Source: Macrostomum hystrix (taxonomy: Eukaryota; Platyhelminthes; Macrostomidae). Taken from it: a DNA stretch of 64,000 bases. Below the pieces are notes generated by a model that worked only from the letters and a program-made list of their open reading frames with translations, searched no databases and had not been told where the DNA came from. Below are positions 63,353 to 64,000 of this stretch, one piece after another. Location of the stretch: assembly GCA_950097015.1 (NCBI GenBank), contig CATNEN010000041.1:1901501-1965500 (forward strand). The letters run 5' to 3'. Within the stretch, counting starts at the first letter, position 1. Every line of letters begins with the position of its first letter. The position numbers and the translations under genes were made by a program.

Positions 63353-64000
63353 CTGCGGCAATTCCAGGGAATCAAATTATGGATGGGAAATGGGATTCGG
63401 GACTTCATTTTTTGGGATCCTAAAATGGGGATCGCTTGTGTTCGGGTCTGGCTTTTTACTGGAGTTAGGACAAAGACCATTGACTTTCAGGTGACACGAA
63501 CTCAAAAAGGTAGTCTTGAAAAATACAAATATCCGCGTGCAAATTTCAGGAAAAAAAACTTCTGCAGTCATGACCCGGGCAGCAGGGAGTTCTCCCACGA
63601 GGGCTGGGAAGCACTAAGATCCCCAACAAGGTGGCCATGAGAGGCCAAATTTAGTAACTGCCAGGTAATGCGGCCTCACACGCGAAGTGCATCAGGAGTG
63701 CCAGGAGCCGACAGGGTCCGGACTGTGCAGTGGTCTGAGTTGGTGCGGCCATTGTTCTTTGCCCTCAGAGGTGAAAGTTGAGTGAGGAGATTAAACACTT
63801 AGGGAAAGGGTCGGGAAAGTTTGAAAGTGAGCGGATTCCCCAGTCTGAGGCCGCCAGGGAGCAAAAAGCGCGGGGCTCGAGCTTGGGATTTTGGAGGCGG
63901 AGCTGCCTATGGGAGGATTATCCCAGCCCGACCCCCAGAGTGCGTGGCCGCGGCGGATTAGGAGGCGGGTCCGAGCCGAGGCGCTTTTTCTTCTTTTTTC
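63353..64000. other. Upstream DDR intron, right edge
   Basis: No further discoidin exon recognised. The end (63890-64000) is GC-rich, and GGATTATCCCAGCCC there recurs in part at about 54245 and 61541. Confidence 0.35.

Overview
The window is animal nuclear DNA. It has spliced genes with GT-AG introns, GC-rich exons in a repeat-rich, more AT-rich background, and protein families found only in animals: a discoidin domain receptor, a phosphorylase kinase alpha subunit and a KCTD8/12/16-type protein. I found no bacterial operon, phage, CRISPR array or plasmid signal. The most likely source is an invertebrate bilaterian. A flatworm-like, repeat-laden genome would fit, but the sequence alone does not fix the taxon.

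Genes, left to right: (1) the last coding exon of an unidentified + strand gene, 598-777. (2) A single-exon KCTD8/12/16-like gene on the minus strand, 12651-13379, with its own TATA box. (3) A single-exon secreted protein with a LamG-like domain on the minus strand, 17671-18645. (4) A phosphorylase kinase alpha subunit gene (PHKA-like) on the minus strand. Eleven phase-compatible exons run from 33441 down to 22300, giving 1269 codons, and a tentative first exon lies at 43568-43576. (5) A complete glutamine synthetase gene on the + strand, five exons, 43699-48362, 364 aa, with a TATA box. (6) The 3' part of a discoidin domain receptor tyrosine kinase gene on the minus strand, four exons from 63352 down to 52396. 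Its signal peptide and most of the discoidin domain lie beyond the right edge. All exon joins were chosen by splice consensus, reading phase and family similarity recalled from memory.

The rest is dominated by tandem arrays, more than 35 of them with units from 4 to 65 bp. They occupy most introns, the 3' flanks and the intergenic DNA. The largest is a 7 kb array of a 38-bp unit (33446-40475) that ends exactly at the 3' splice site of PHKA exon 2. Neighbouring arrays share short core motifs: CTGTCA at 1-13 kb, GGAGTGGGGTGG at 16-27 kb, and AGAATGGGATTC in and after glutamine synthetase. This suggests local families rather than independent events. Many long open frames in the window are artefacts of arrays whose unit length is a multiple of three.

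The genes are metabolic and signalling genes with no obvious shared pathway. PHKA and glutamine synthetase may be arranged head to head, with start codons about 120 bp apart. Glutamine synthetase and the receptor gene are convergent.
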